Positions 8,767-18,671 of a stretch of DNA of 64,000 nt are shown one piece after another. A model generated the notes under the pieces. The model did no database searches, was not told where the DNA came from, and was given only the letters and a program-made list of their open reading frames with translations. This stretch comes from Gammaproteobacteria bacterium. Lineage in GTDB: Bacteria > Pseudomonadota > Gammaproteobacteria > Steroidobacterales > GCA-2729495. The translations under genes were made by a program, and so were the position numbers. Within the stretch, counting starts at the first letter, position 1, and each line of letters opens with the position of its first letter. The stretch is from contig JAUHYQ010000001.1 of the NCBI GenBank assembly GCA_030426355.1, positions 1 through 64,000 on the forward strand, read 5' to 3'.

Positions 8767-9441
8767 ATGAATCAGCTTCGGCCGACACCCGACCCAAACG
8801 CGCGCCTGCAGGCGGTGCTGGAAAACCTGTTCCCGGTCGGGGTGGGCCTGAGCTACTCGGCGCGCTGCCCTGCCGCCGCAAGCCTGTTGCCGGATGAGCA
8901 GATTCACACTCAGGGGATGATCGACAATCGCCGCATTGAGTTCACGCACGGTCGTTACTGCGCTCGTCAGGCAATGAGAAAGCTGGGCGTGCCGCCAGCT
9001 CCCATCCACAAGTTACACGACCGTTCGCCGGCCTGGCCCGCCGGCATCACCGGCTCCATTGCGCACACGGGCGAACATGCGGCGGCGGCGGTTGCGCGAA
9101 CCCGCGAATTTGTGTCGCTCGGGCTGGATCTTGAACACGCAGGGCCGCTGGAGGCGGAAACGGCAGAGCTTATAGTGCGCCCGAATGAAGCTGCTGACGG
9201 CGCGCACGCCAAACTGCTCTTCAGCATTAAAGAAAGCATCTACAAATGCATACACCCAGTGGTGCAAACCTACGTTGATTTTCAGGAAATGGAGGTTGAT
9301 TTGTCCGGCCCGCCCGGAACCTTCAGAGCCATTCCGCACACCCACAACTTTGATGCCGCGACAATTGCGGGCCTGCAAGGTCGCTACCGGGTTGGCGAAA
9401 GGCTGGTGGCCAGCGCCTGCTGGATCCGGGCCGGCCGCTGA
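8767..9441 (+). CDS. 4'-phosphopantetheinyl transferase (EntD/Sfp type)
   Basis: This enzyme moves phosphopantetheine from CoA to a serine of carrier proteins. The family signatures are FTHGRYCAR in the N-terminal half, PAWPAGITGSIAHT, the metal-binding VSLGLDLE and the FSIKESIYK helix, all arranged as in EntD-like members. The ATG at 8767 gives 224 aa. The ORF track's TTG at 8725 and an ATG at 8752 are alternatives, and none has a convincing ribosome site. No NRPS or PKS gene is in the window, so the carrier-protein target is unknown; it could serve an acyl carrier protein or a siderophore/lipid synthase elsewhere. Family call is firm, partner unknown. Confidence 0.85.
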   Translation: MNQLRPTPDPNARLQAVLENLFPVGVGLSYSARCPAAASLLPDEQIHTQGMIDNRRIEFTHGRYCARQAMRKLGVPPAPIHKLHDRSPAWPAGITGSIAHTGEHAAAAVARTREFVSLGLDLEHAGPLEAETAELIVRPNEAADGAHAKLLFSIKESIYKCIHPVVQTYVDFQEMEVDLSGPPGTFRAIPHTHNFDAATIAGLQGRYRVGERLVASACWIRAGR

Positions 9442-9583
9442 TTATGTCGCCAAGGCCGGCCAGGCCATGTCCCCGCATGGGCGCGTAACCCATAGCGTGA
9501 ACTAAATACGCCCTTTAGGCTCGTAATTTAAAGTAAAATCTCTGCCACTGATTACAAATTTGTCCTGATACAGGGTTTCGAAC

Positions 9584-10165
9584 ATGCATATTTCACGACA
9601 TTTGGGCGGTTTTGCCGCTGTTTTGCTTCTGCTCACTGGCGCCGCGGCGTGGGGTCAGGACGCTCCCCAAACCTCTGTCGCCGGCGACTATCGGGTTAAC
9701 CCGGGCGATGTCCTAGGGATCTCGGTCTGGAAAGAAGAAGGCCTGCAGGAAGAAGTTCTGGTTCGCCCTGACGGGAAATTTTCATTCCCTTTAGTAGGCG
9801 ATGTGCTGGCTAAAGGCCACAGCGTTGAAGAAATACGCAGCCAGCTGACGACGAAATTATCCAAGTACATACCGGACCTGGTGGTCAGTGTGTCCGTACG
9901 ACAGATTATCGGGAACAAGGTCTATGTCATTGGTCAGGTTAACCGCCCAGGAGAAATCATCGCCAACCCACAGGTTGATGTGGTGCAGGCAATGAGCATC
10001 GCCGGCGGTACCAATGCCTTTGCGAATCTCAACGACATTAAGATTCTGCGTCGCACTGATGGCGTGTTGCAAGCCATTGACTTTCGGTACCGCGATATTG
10101 AGAAAGGCAAACGCCTGGAACAGAACATCCTGCTGCAGGCCGGTGATGTGGTCGTCGTCCCCTGA
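9584..10165 (+). CDS. Polysaccharide export protein (Wza/EpsA-like, XrtA-associated type)
   Basis: This is a 193-aa periplasmic/outer-membrane export protein. After a signal peptide (about residues 1-25, AAAWGQD at the end) comes a polysaccharide-export domain (DYRVNPGDVLGISVW, then VRPDGKFSFPLVGDV) and an SLBB domain with GNKVYVIGQVNRPGEI. It resembles the short export proteins of exosortase-linked EPS loci. There is no lipobox cysteine at the signal-peptide end, unlike classical Wza. Usual EPS-locus partners, a Wzz-type chain-length protein and a tyrosine autokinase, do not follow; instead an outer-membrane barrel gene starts 18 bases downstream. TAAAAT at 9534-9539 may be a -10 box. Confidence 0.85.
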   Translation: MHISRHLGGFAAVLLLLTGAAAWGQDAPQTSVAGDYRVNPGDVLGISVWKEEGLQEEVLVRPDGKFSFPLVGDVLAKGHSVEEIRSQLTTKLSKYIPDLVVSVSVRQIIGNKVYVIGQVNRPGEIIANPQVDVVQAMSIAGGTNAFANLNDIKILRRTDGVLQAIDFRYRDIEKGKRLEQNILLQAGDVVVVP

Positions 10166-10183
10166 TCAGCGTTGCGTGAACTC

Positions 10184-11542
10184 ATGCGCCCGCAGGTGAC
10201 TAAAGCCTTTGGCCTGTTTGTCGTTTCACTGTTGCTGTCTCAGACGGCACTGGGCGGAAGACTTGAATTCGAACCGGCGGCAGCCGTGACGCTTCGTTAC
10301 AGCGATAACCCCACGCTGATTCCCGATGAATCCGACCCTGAAGCCGCAGCCTCTGCAGTGACGGAACTGAGCGCCAGGATTGCGCAGCAATCCCCGGATA
10401 CGTCGCTGGTAGTTAACCCGAAATTTCGGCGTATCGAGTATTTTGATAGCAAGTTTGACGAAGCCAGCGGCAACGAATACCTCCTTGATGGCCAGATCAG
10501 CAAGAGCCGGGGGCAGGCTTCCCTTGGCAGCGGCTTTCGGTTTACTAATCTCACGGTACTGACAGCAGAGGCTGCTGACCCGAACGATCCGAATCCAGGG
10601 GTGAGCGGCAATTTTCTGCGAGTGGATGACCGCGTTGAGAATCTCACCGCAAGCCCCTTTATTTACCTGAATCTGTCGGAAATCGACTTTCTGAGTTTTA
10701 CCGGCCAGATTTCCCGGGTAGATCAGATCAAGCGCCTCAGCCCGCGCGCGGATTACACTTCATGGTCGGGCAGCATCGCCTACCAGCGTTCGCTGGCAGA
10801 ACGGCATTTCGTCGGATTTGCGGCAAACGGCAGCCGCACTGATTCCGTCAAACGGTTCGAGTACTGCACATTTTTCAGCGTACCTACTGTAAGAGACACC
10901 TGCCTGGGATTGACCGGCATTAACGGTGATCCCAGCGAGAAATTCATTGTTACCCAGACCAATGAACAGGATTTCGATACGTACTCGGGTAGCGTGACCT
11001 ATGAATACCGCGCATCGGAAAACCTGAACCTGAAAGCAAACCTGGGCCTGCAGAAAACCGATATCAACCAGACCATTAGCGAGTTTCGCAATCTGGAGAA
11101 AATGAAACTTTCGCTAACCAACCAATCCAGTTTTGACAGCCGCACGTACCTGCTTGCCGCGACTTATAGCCAGCCCAGAACGGACTGGGAACTGCAACTG
11201 ACGCGCGATGTGCAGCCATCATCGGAGGGCAACCCGGCGGACAAAGAGCAGGTCAGCGGCAAAGTAACGCACCGAGTAACACAACGCTGGACCGTCATTG
11301 CTTCAGCCTTGTACTACCGCCAGACACAGCGCTCGGCGACGACGAGCAGCAAGAACAATTGGCTATATGCCGAATTTGATTTAACCCGACGCATGAGCAA
11401 AAACTTCTCAATTGGCGCAAGGTATCTTTACCAGAACAGCGATCCGCAATTCGACTCTATCGACCCGATTACCTCCAATAACTTCAACCTTAATCGGATA
11501 AGCCATACTGTTACGGTGACAATACGCTACAGATTTAGATAA
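10184..11542 (+). CDS. Outer-membrane beta-barrel protein, EPS-associated
   Basis: About 452 aa from the ATG at 10184; the ORF track uses a TTG at 10172. A signal peptide ends near LSQTALGG. The rest is rich in alternating aromatic/polar beta strands (for example RWTVIASALYYRQTQR, SIGARYLYQNSD) and ends with the typical outer-membrane terminal strand VTVTIRYRFR. This profile matches the outer-membrane barrel proteins found in XrtA/PEP-CTERM exopolysaccharide loci, and the gene directly follows an export gene, so a role in passing or anchoring polysaccharide at the outer membrane is likely. Family naming is by resemblance; barrel topology is what I can see. It converges on the next gene with nine bases between stops. 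Confidence 0.75.
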   Translation: MRPQVTKAFGLFVVSLLLSQTALGGRLEFEPAAAVTLRYSDNPTLIPDESDPEAAASAVTELSARIAQQSPDTSLVVNPKFRRIEYFDSKFDEASGNEYLLDGQISKSRGQASLGSGFRFTNLTVLTAEAADPNDPNPGVSGNFLRVDDRVENLTASPFIYLNLSEIDFLSFTGQISRVDQIKRLSPRADYTSWSGSIAYQRSLAERHFVGFAANGSRTDSVKRFEYCTFFSVPTVRDTCLGLTGINGDPSEKFIVTQTNEQDFDTYSGSVTYEYRASENLNLKANLGLQKTDINQTISEFRNLEKMKLSLTNQSSFDSRTYLLAATYSQPRTDWELQLTRDVQPSSEGNPADKEQVSGKVTHRVTQRWTVIASALYYRQTQRSATTSSKNNWLYAEFDLTRRMSKNFSIGARYLYQNSDPQFDSIDPITSNNFNLNRISHTVTVTIRYRFR

Positions 11543-11551
11543 CTCGCCACA

Positions 11552-11917
11552 CTAACTTAACCGCGGATGCACCAGCTTGCCACCGAGCCAAACGGCCAGC
11601 TGCATGCAGGCATGACACACACTCAGTTCCATACCTGCAACAAACACATTGGTATGCACAGGCACCCAGCGGTCCAAAAACACCTCGCCGCGATTTACTT
11701 TGTCCCAATACTCGCCCTTTTGCTGACGTACCTCGGGTGGGAATTGTGGGTTCGCCTTCAGGCGCTCCAGATCGGCCCCCGCGATGCGAAGGGGCAAGCC
11801 AGCAGGATTACGTATTTGATCCGCATAGGTGCTGAACCAGGCCTGCTCTGACAGCTGCTCGCAACTGGGGCACGTAAAGTGCGTGGAAGTGAAAGAGGGT
11901 TCTTTGTGCTGCTGCAT
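11552..11917 (-). CDS. Hypothetical protein with split CxxC zinc-ribbon-like motifs
   Basis: A 121-aa cytoplasmic protein that I do not recognise. It has CPSC at residues 16-19 and CHAC at 101-104, a spacing consistent with two zinc knuckles clamping one metal across an 80-residue insert. No signal peptide or membrane segment is visible. It lies 35 bases downstream of the cytochrome c gene and is probably in its operon, so it could help in maturation or regulation of that protein, but nothing in the sequence proves this. Confidence 0.65.
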   Translation of the reverse strand: MQQHKEPSFTSTHFTCPSCEQLSEQAWFSTYADQIRNPAGLPLRIAGADLERLKANPQFPPEVRQQKGEYWDKVNRGEVFLDRWVPVHTNVFVAGMELSVCHACMQLAVWLGGKLVHPRLS

Positions 11918-11952
11918 GGAGTCAATGGTATCCGTATAAGTCTGAGAACGGC

Positions 11953-13107
11953 TTAATTTTCGCGCCCTTCCATAATTTCAGCCCAGTACGAATTACCCTG
12001 GTCGAAACGAGATGGCCAGCGGGCGCCCACGCGGGGGTTAAACATCAGCACCAAGGCGAAACACTCAGTCAATTTGCCGTCCACACCGGGCACACCGTCT
12101 ATGTAATAGCACATCGTATCTTCCTTGCCATTGGCACCCTTGGTGTACCACTCGCCCCGCACGCCTTGTGGGCTGGTGATCGTTTTATCCTTGTTGAAAT
12201 GCGCGTCCACGATTTCAACCTTGCCATCGACCTTAATTTCGTAGCGCGAGGTATTGCCAAACAGGAAGGTCCAGTAGTCCGGATGCGCATCCCCTTCCAG
12301 CGGATACGGACGCCCTTCAAGCCAGCTCATTTCAATTTGCAAATCCTCGTAGCCCTTGACCGGCGCAAAACGCTCGATGATTTCACCAAACACCAGGTTT
12401 TTACTGGCTTTCGGCTGCAGACAGCGCATCCACTCATAGGGATGCACACCAACACGCTCTATGGAATAGCAGAAATTGCGCTTGTCCCGCATGCGCCATA
12501 TGCCGGTTAGCCCGCGATTGTTACCGGTAATGGTGCCATCCGGATTGAAATAGGCCACAAAAGAATAGGTCTCGCCATTGTCGCGCGGCAGGGTGAACTT
12601 GACGGTGTTCTCCATGTATTGCGCCCAAAACTCGGGCTCCGATGTGGCCAGCTCTGCGTCCAGACCTCCCGTTGCAGAAGTTGCCGCTGCCGGAGCATCC
12701 CAATCTACCGATCCGGTGGCCCGCATTACGTAGGCCGTCAAATCAAATACCTGCTGGGCCGAGACGTTCACAGCCGGCATCACGTTGCCCGGAATCGTTG
12801 AACCGGGGCTTTGCACATACTGCGCAAACAGCACCGGGGACCATTGACGCTGATCCGCTTGCAGTGCTTCAGAGTAGTCAAACCCCTCATGGGTACCGAC
12901 CTTGCGCTTAAACAGCTGATACAAATTCGGCCCGGCCATACCAGCCTGACCCTTTCCCGTGGTATGGCAGAACGCACAATTCTGCTGCCAGGTCTGCTCA
13001 CCCGCCAGCACATCGGCCTCCTTTAGATTAGCCTCGGTGTACTCCTGAGCATGAGCCACGGTCACCAGTAACAAGTATGCAGCAATACGACCAACCAGCT
13101 TGTACAT
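11953..13107 (-). CDS. Periplasmic cytochrome c with duplicated C-terminal domain
   Basis: This is a 384-aa protein. A signal peptide occupies residues 1-20 (TVAHA end). A class I cytochrome c domain follows, with haem-binding CAFCH at 44-48, GPNLYQLFKRKVG, and a likely Met ligand in NVMPAV near 110. After an Ala-rich linker, residues about 160-232 and 278-349 are two diverged copies of one unit: F/Y-W, ENT/GNT, DG, a strand ending in FN-x-D-x-TIT, G-x-W, CY-x-I, and a last Cys. I do not know a named family for this half. An AGGAG ribosome site precedes the ATG. Electron transfer coupled to a binding or catalytic beta-rich domain is inferred. The zinc-ribbon protein follows in the same direction. 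Confidence 0.8.
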   Translation of the reverse strand: MYKLVGRIAAYLLLVTVAHAQEYTEANLKEADVLAGEQTWQQNCAFCHTTGKGQAGMAGPNLYQLFKRKVGTHEGFDYSEALQADQRQWSPVLFAQYVQSPGSTIPGNVMPAVNVSAQQVFDLTAYVMRATGSVDWDAPAAATSATGGLDAELATSEPEFWAQYMENTVKFTLPRDNGETYSFVAYFNPDGTITGNNRGLTGIWRMRDKRNFCYSIERVGVHPYEWMRCLQPKASKNLVFGEIIERFAPVKGYEDLQIEMSWLEGRPYPLEGDAHPDYWTFLFGNTSRYEIKVDGKVEIVDAHFNKDKTITSPQGVRGEWYTKGANGKEDTMCYYIDGVPGVDGKLTECFALVLMFNPRVGARWPSRFDQGNSYWAEIMEGREN

Positions 13108-13261
13108 AGCACTCCTGACGCTGCGGCCTGCAACGATAGTAAAAACTTCCAGAAACTATATAACTGACCAGTCGATCCCAGACAGGCCTAAACGCCTTGG
13201 TATTCGCCATGCGGAAAGATCGGACTCAAGGTGCAGCCTACCCCATCAAACACTTTCCCCC

Positions 13262-13267
13262 TATAAT
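13262..13267 (+). promoter_or_regulatory. Likely -10 box for tRNA-Val(CAC)
   Basis: A perfect TATAAT lies 22 bases before the tRNA-Val gene and is followed by a C-rich discriminator. No recognisable -35 is present at 16-18 bases upstream, so the assignment rests on the -10 alone. Confidence 0.4.
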
Positions 13268-13289
13268 CCCGCCTCAGGATTTTCATTAC

Positions 13290-13364
13290 GGGCGATTAGC
13301 TCAGCGGGAGAGCACTGCCTTCACACGGCAGGGGTCGCTGGTTCAATCCCAGCATCGCCCACCA
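13290..13364 (+). tRNA. tRNA-Val(CAC)
   Basis: A 75-base cloverleaf with encoded CCA. The acceptor is GGGCGAT/ATCGCCC, the anticodon arm is CTGCC-TTCACAC-GGCAG with anticodon CAC, and the T-arm is GCTGGTTCAATCCCAGC. The ugd stop codon lies four bases beyond its end on the opposite strand. Confidence 0.96.
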
Positions 13365-13368
13365 TTAT

Positions 13369-14691
13369 TTACTGGCCGCGCCCCACAGCGTAGTACGCAA
13401 ATCCCCGCGCCGCCATGTGCTCAGGGTCATAAATATTACGGCCGTCAATCACAACCGGTTGGTTAAGCGTGTCTTTAATGAAGGCAAAGTCCGGACTGCG
13501 GAATTCGCGCCATTCGGTGACAACAACAAGCGCATCAGCACCTTTCAGGGCCGCTTCAGGTGTCTCGCACAATTGCAGGTCATCACGCTCGCCATATATC
13601 CGCCTCGCCTCATCAGTAGCGACCGGATCATAGGCCTGCACGTTCACGCCTGCTGCCCAACACGCTTCCATAAACACGCGGCTGGGCGCTTCGCGCATAT
13701 CGTCCGTGTTCGGCTTAAAGGCAAGGCCCCATAAGGCCACATTTTTACCGCTCAGGTCGCCGAAGTGCGCGCTTAACTTTCTAAATAATACGTGTTTCTG
13801 CCGATCGTTGACGCCCTGCACTGCTTCGATCAACTCCGCCTGCACACCAACTTGGGATGCAGTGTGCACCAGCGCCCGAACGTCTTTAGGAAAGCAGGAT
13901 CCGCCAAAACCGCAGCCCGGATAAATAAATTCGTAGCCAATACGAGGGTCAGACCCTATGCCCACACGGACTTTCTCGATATCCGCATCCAATGCCTCGG
14001 CTAAATTTGCCAGCTCGTTCATGAAGCTGATTTTGGTTGCCAGCATGGCATTCGCTGCGTACTTAGTCAGCTCGGCAGAACGCACATCCATCACCACTAG
14101 GCGCTCATGATTGCGATTGAATGGCTCGTAGAGCTCGCGTAACAATTTCTCTGCGCGTTCGCTGTCCACGCCCATGATAATGCGGTCAGGTTTGCGAAAG
14201 TCTTCAACGGCCGCGCCTTCCTTCAAAAACTCAGGATTCGACGCCACATCAAATGACAGAACGGATTGACGGGCCTGCAGCTCGCTGTGCAGCGCTTCGC
14301 GCACCTTGTCTGCCGTGCCAACCGGGACTGTGGACTTGGTCACCACCAACTTGTATGAAGCCATTAGTTTCCCGACCGACCGCGCAACTTCTAGTACGTA
14401 CTGCAAATCGGCAGAACCGTCCTCATCCGGAGGCGTGCCGACGGCAATTACCTGTATGTCACCAAAAGCAACGCCTTTAGCAACGTCGGTGGTAAACAGC
14501 AGCCGGCCGGCAGCAATATTGCGCATAACGATACTTTCCAGCCCGGGTTCGTAAATCGGGATTTCGCCACGCTCCAATGCCGCTATCTTATCCTTATCTA
14601 TATCAACGCATAGCACCTGATTGCCGGTATCGGCAATGCAGGCACCGGTAACAAGCCCGACATAGCCGGTTCCGTGTATGGTCAGTTTCAT
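13369..14691 (-). CDS. ugd: UDP-glucose 6-dehydrogenase
   Basis: This enzyme oxidises UDP-glucose to UDP-glucuronate with two NAD+. The true start is the ATG at 14691 ([16 protein letters not shown]), giving 440 aa. The N-terminal Rossmann motif [29 protein letters not shown] and the catalytic-Cys segment [13 protein letters not shown] near residue 260 are all present, followed by a C-terminal domain with [14 protein letters not shown]. It is the last gene of a four-gene sugar-nucleotide operon; its ATG lies one base after the pgi stop. The product is the substrate of the UDP-glucuronate 4-epimerase encoded two genes upstream. Confidence 0.94.
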   Translation of the reverse strand: MKLTIHGTGYVGLVTGACIADTGNQVLCVDIDKDKIAALERGEIPIYEPGLESIVMRNIAAGRLLFTTDVAKGVAFGDIQVIAVGTPPDEDGSADLQYVLEVARSVGKLMASYKLVVTKSTVPVGTADKVREALHSELQARQSVLSFDVASNPEFLKEGAAVEDFRKPDRIIMGVDSERAEKLLRELYEPFNRNHERLVVMDVRSAELTKYAANAMLATKISFMNELANLAEALDADIEKVRVGIGSDPRIGYEFIYPGCGFGGSCFPKDVRALVHTASQVGVQAELIEAVQGVNDRQKHVLFRKLSAHFGDLSGKNVALWGLAFKPNTDDMREAPSRVFMEACWAAGVNVQAYDPVATDEARRIYGERDDLQLCETPEAALKGADALVVVTEWREFRSPDFAFIKDTLNQPVVIDGRNIYDPEHMAARGFAYYAVGRGQ

Positions 14692-14692
14692 G

Positions 14693-16282
14693 TCACATTT
14701 TCCGCCAATTAAGTATCTGCCGCGCAACCGGCGGCAATTGCGATTCGTCCTGTTGCGCCATTAAAGCGGCATAGTCGCCGGCTATCTGCTTACCACGCTC
14801 CACGCCGAACTGATCAAAGGCATTGATACCCCAAATCACACTTTGCACATAGACGCTGTGTTCGTAGAAAGCGAGCAACATGCCAAGGTTGCAGGGCGTC
14901 AGTTCTTTAAGCAGCAATAGTGTGGACGGCCGATTGCCAGGATGACCCTTATGCCCGGCCACATCGTGGCCGCGGGCCAATACCTCGGCCTGAGCCAGCA
15001 TATTGGACAGGCTCTGCAGGTGCACGTCGGCATCATCGGGATGAGCGCCCACCGCCGTGCCAATGTAATCGACGCTCGCACTAGCAGCCCCCTGATGCAA
15101 CCATTGCGCAAAGGAATGCTGGGCACTGGAGCCGTTATTACCCCAGAGCGATGCCCCCGTTGCATACTTAACCGCCGCACCGTCACACCGCACCGTCTTA
15201 CCCAGGCTCTCCATCCACAACTGTTGAAGATAGTCCGGCAACGTTGTCAGGCGCTGGTCGTAGGGCAGCACAACGTGCTGATCAAGCCCCAGAAAATTTT
15301 GCTGCCACACCGCCAGCATGCCGTGCAGGACTGGCATATTGCTGTTAACCGGCCGACTGCGAAAATGTTCGTCCATGACGGACGCACCATGCAACAGTTC
15401 ACGGTAAGCATCAGCGCCGATAGCAATGGCTGCAGCCACACCCACCGGTGACCACACGGAATAGCGGCCTCCGACCCAATCCCACAATGGGAATCGGGCA
15501 TCATCTGCCACGCCAAATGCATCCATTGCGCCCGAATTTACGCTCACTGCTGCAAAGTGAAAGTGCACGTCGGCAGGTGACACTGACCGCGTCAGCCATG
15601 CGCGCGCTGCGTTGGCATTTGCGATGGTTTCGAGCGTAGTAAACGTTTTTGAGCAAATAATAAACAAGGTGCTGGCCGGATCTGCGTCAGCCAGAGCGGC
15701 ACGCAACTCCTGACCGTCCAGACCCGCCACAAAATGCACCGTCGGGTAATCTCGGGAGGATGCCGTGCCCTTCGCACTCAGGGCGGCGCTAATGAATCGC
15801 GGACCCAGATCGGAGCCACCGATCCCGATATTAATAACCGTTTTAATGGATTTCCCGGAAGAGCCGGTACGACTGCCGTCGCGCACCGATTCCGCAAACC
15901 GCAGATACTTTGCCTGCGCGTCGCTGACCGCCCTCCCAACATCCATGCCGGCAACAATGGGGCCCTGTGCGCCGCTAGCGCGCAGGCTGGTATGCAACGC
16001 TGCCCTGCCCTCGGTGTTATTGACCAGCTCCCCACTGAATAATGCCGCCACGCAGGCATCCAGCTGCATTTCGTCGGCAAGTTGCGAAAGCAACGTCAAT
16101 GTTTCGGGGGTCGCGCGAGCCCTTGTGAAATCCGCGATAAGCTCGCCTTCTGACACCGCAAACTGCCCATAGCGCTGCGCACCGTCACTCAACCAATCGC
16201 GCAGGTGCGCCGCAGAAACAGCCCGGGCATGCTCCCTGAGCAGGCCCCAGGCAACGGTCTGACTTGGATCCTTGTGTTCCAT
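14693..16282 (-). CDS. pgi: Glucose-6-phosphate isomerase
   Basis: A 529-aa phosphoglucose isomerase that interconverts glucose-6-P and fructose-6-P. Family signatures include [12 protein letters not shown] in the SIS fold, the segment [12 protein letters not shown] with catalytic residues, and [17 protein letters not shown] near the C-terminus. Its length is slightly under the E. coli enzyme but normal for the family. Sitting between UDP-glucuronate epimerase and ugd genes, it probably balances hexose phosphates feeding the UDP-glucose and UDP-HexNAc branches. The stop codon is one base from the ugd start, suggesting coupled translation. Confidence 0.95.
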   Translation of the reverse strand: MEHKDPSQTVAWGLLREHARAVSAAHLRDWLSDGAQRYGQFAVSEGELIADFTRARATPETLTLLSQLADEMQLDACVAALFSGELVNNTEGRAALHTSLRASGAQGPIVAGMDVGRAVSDAQAKYLRFAESVRDGSRTGSSGKSIKTVINIGIGGSDLGPRFISAALSAKGTASSRDYPTVHFVAGLDGQELRAALADADPASTLFIICSKTFTTLETIANANAARAWLTRSVSPADVHFHFAAVSVNSGAMDAFGVADDARFPLWDWVGGRYSVWSPVGVAAAIAIGADAYRELLHGASVMDEHFRSRPVNSNMPVLHGMLAVWQQNFLGLDQHVVLPYDQRLTTLPDYLQQLWMESLGKTVRCDGAAVKYATGASLWGNNGSSAQHSFAQWLHQGAASASVDYIGTAVGAHPDDADVHLQSLSNMLAQAEVLARGHDVAGHKGHPGNRPSTLLLLKELTPCNLGMLLAFYEHSVYVQSVIWGINAFDQFGVERGKQIAGDYAALMAQQDESQLPPVARQILNWRKM

Positions 16283-16300
16283 GGCGGCTAAAACGGCTCG

Positions 16301-17323
16301 CTAGGCTTTACTGAGATCGATATTGTAGTAGTCCACAAACCATTCCACGAATCGGGCCACACCCTCCTCCACCGGGGTATTGGGCTTGTAACCGGTGTCG
16401 TCCGTTAATGCCGTAACGTCCGCGTAGGTGTCGGGCACATCCCCCGGCTGCAAAGGCAGCAGATTTTTGATCGCTTGCTTGCCCACACACTGCTCTATCA
16501 CTTCAATGTAGTGGTTCAGTTCCACCGGCTGACTGTTGCCTATATTGTAAATGCGGTAAGGCGACTTGCTGCTGCCCGGATCGGGATGATCCGAATTCCA
16601 GCACTCGTTGGGGGTAGCGACGTGATCGAGCGTGCGCACAACGCCCTCCACGATGTCGTCAATATAAGTGAAATCGCGGCGATGATTGCCGTAATTAAAA
16701 ACGTCGATCGGCTCACCCCGGATAATTGACTTGGTGAAATAAAACAACGCCATGTCCGGGCGACCCCACGGTCCGTAAACGGTGAAAAAGCGCAAACCTG
16801 TAGTTGGAATGCCGTACAAATTCGAATACGTATGCGCCATCAGCTCATTGGACTTCTTGGAAGCCGCATAAAGTGACAATGGATGATCCACATTGTCGTG
16901 CACCGAAAACGGCATGCTCGTGTTAGCGCCGTATACCGAACTGGAAGACGCATAAACCAGATGATCTACCGTGTTGTGGCGACAACCTTCCAGAATGTTG
17001 AGCGTGCCAACGATATTGCTGTCGATGTAGGCTCGCGGATTCTCTATGGAATAGCGGACACCGGCCTGCGCGGCCAGATGCACCACCCGATCAAACTTCT
17101 CTTTGACAAAAAGCTCCTCAACGCCTTCGTTATCTTCCAGCGCCATGCGCACAAAACTGAAATTCTCATGCGGCTCCAGTCGCGCCAGGCGGGCCTCTTT
17201 CAGCGACACGTCGTAATAGTCGTTAAGATTGTCCAGACCTATTACGCTGTCGCCACGTGCCAGCAACCGGTGCGACAGTGTTGATCCGATAAATCCGGCC
17301 GCACCTGTAACAAGTACTTTCAT
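16301..17323 (-). CDS. UDP-glucuronate 4-epimerase-type NAD-dependent epimerase
   Basis: A 340-aa extended short-chain dehydrogenase. It has [10 protein letters not shown] at residues 7-16, [14 protein letters not shown], the catalytic Ser/Tyr/Lys set in ASSSSVYG and [23 protein letters not shown], and [11 protein letters not shown]. These segments, especially [10 protein letters not shown] and GPWGRPDMA, are characteristic of enzymes making UDP-galacturonate from UDP-glucuronate for capsule or LPS. The flanking nucleotide-sugar dehydrogenase and ugd fit, since ugd supplies the substrate. It begins three bases after the upstream gene's stop and ends 18 bases before pgi. Specificity is inferred from family and context. 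Confidence 0.88.
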   Translation of the reverse strand: MKVLVTGAAGFIGSTLSHRLLARGDSVIGLDNLNDYYDVSLKEARLARLEPHENFSFVRMALEDNEGVEELFVKEKFDRVVHLAAQAGVRYSIENPRAYIDSNIVGTLNILEGCRHNTVDHLVYASSSSVYGANTSMPFSVHDNVDHPLSLYAASKKSNELMAHTYSNLYGIPTTGLRFFTVYGPWGRPDMALFYFTKSIIRGEPIDVFNYGNHRRDFTYIDDIVEGVVRTLDHVATPNECWNSDHPDPGSSKSPYRIYNIGNSQPVELNHYIEVIEQCVGKQAIKNLLPLQPGDVPDTYADVTALTDDTGYKPNTPVEEGVARFVEWFVDYYNIDLSKA

Positions 17324-17326
17324 GCC

Positions 17327-18613
17327 TTACAACCTTCCGTCAACGGCCGAGGCAGGCAGCACACTCTTGATGTCATACAGCACATGCATCTCCTTGCCCA
17401 GCTTATGGAAGCCTTCCGCGCCCATCGCATAGAACTGTTTGTGGGCAACGGCAACGACAATACCGTCATACTGGCCCGGCGCAGGCAGCTCAGACATCAC
17501 CGGAACCCCGTATTCGTGTTCGACTTCGGCCGGGTCGGCCCAAGGATCGTAAACATCCACCTGTGAGCCATACAATCGCAACTCTTCAATGACATCAATC
17601 ACGCGGGTGTTACGTACGTCGGGGCAATTCTCCTTAAAAGTAATGCCCATGACCAGAATGCGTGCCTGCGGCATCGACACGCCCTTCTTCACCATTAAAC
17701 GAACCACCCGGGAAGCCACGTAGATGCCCATGTTGTCATTAATGCGGCGACCGGCAAGGATCATTTCCGGGTGATAACCCACTTCCTGCGATTTGTGAGT
17801 CAGGTAATAGGGGTCTACGCCGATGCAATGCCCGCCAACCAGCCCCGGGCGGAAATTCAGAAAGTTCCATTTGGTGCCCGCGGCCTCAAGCACTTCATGT
17901 GTGTCCAGCTTCATGCGGCTGAAAATCATGGACAACTCGTTAATAAGCGCGATATTCACATCGCGCTGGGTGTTCTCAATCACTTTTGCTGCCTCGGCAA
18001 CCCGAATGCTGGTCGCTTTATGGGTGCCCGCGCGGATAATCGACCGATAAAGTGAATCGACATATTCGGCTGCTTCAGGCGTTGAGGCCGACGTGATTTT
18101 CTTGATATCCGGCAAGCGATGTTCTTTGTCGCCCGGATTGATGCGCTCGGGGCTGTAACCCAGGTAAAAATCCTCGTTAACTTTAAGACCCGAGATTTCT
18201 TCCAGCACCGGTGCACAATCGTCTTCGGTGGCGCCGGGATACACCGTGGATTCGTAAATCACCACATCACCCTGCTTGAGGACGCTGCCTACAGTGCGGC
18301 TGGCCGATCGCAGCGCGCTGAGATCAGGCCGTTTGGCTGCATCTATGGGCGTTGGCACAGTGACGATATAAACATTGCAGCCCGCGGTGTCATCAATATT
18401 GCTGCTGAAACGCAGGTTAGTAGCAGCTGCCAGTTCATCAGCAGGGACTTCCAGCGTGGCATCGCGACCCTGGGACAATTCTTCGATTCTGTTCTGACTG
18501 ATATCAAAACCGACCGTGGCGAACTTCGTGCTGAACTCCACCGCAAGCGGCAGACCAACGTACCCCAGGCCCACCACGCAGATTCGGGTTTCTTTTAGTG
18601 ATCTCATGGACAT
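17327..18613 (-). CDS. UDP-N-acetylhexosamine 6-dehydrogenase (TviB/WbpO-like)
   Basis: This 428-aa nucleotide-sugar dehydrogenase has [13 protein letters not shown] at the N-terminus, the [12 protein letters not shown] stretch, [12 protein letters not shown] and [19 protein letters not shown] with the catalytic Cys. The SPERINPGD and [12 protein letters not shown] versions distinguish the Vi-antigen/O-antigen type, which oxidises UDP-GlcNAc or UDP-GalNAc to the uronic acid, from the glucose-specific Ugd downstream. Two dehydrogenases in one operon imply a polymer with both a hexuronic and an N-acetylhexosaminuronic acid. ATGs at 18613 and 18607 are alternative starts. It is the first gene of the operon. 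Confidence 0.87.
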   Translation of the reverse strand: MSMRSLKETRICVVGLGYVGLPLAVEFSTKFATVGFDISQNRIEELSQGRDATLEVPADELAAATNLRFSSNIDDTAGCNVYIVTVPTPIDAAKRPDLSALRSASRTVGSVLKQGDVVIYESTVYPGATEDDCAPVLEEISGLKVNEDFYLGYSPERINPGDKEHRLPDIKKITSASTPEAAEYVDSLYRSIIRAGTHKATSIRVAEAAKVIENTQRDVNIALINELSMIFSRMKLDTHEVLEAAGTKWNFLNFRPGLVGGHCIGVDPYYLTHKSQEVGYHPEMILAGRRINDNMGIYVASRVVRLMVKKGVSMPQARILVMGITFKENCPDVRNTRVIDVIEELRLYGSQVDVYDPWADPAEVEHEYGVPVMSELPAPGQYDGIVVAVAHKQFYAMGAEGFHKLGKEMHVLYDIKSVLPASAVDGRL

Positions 18614-18671
18614 AAAACTACCAATTGTTCTTGTTCTTTTCGGGACTATGCGGGCGCAAATGCGAGCCGTT

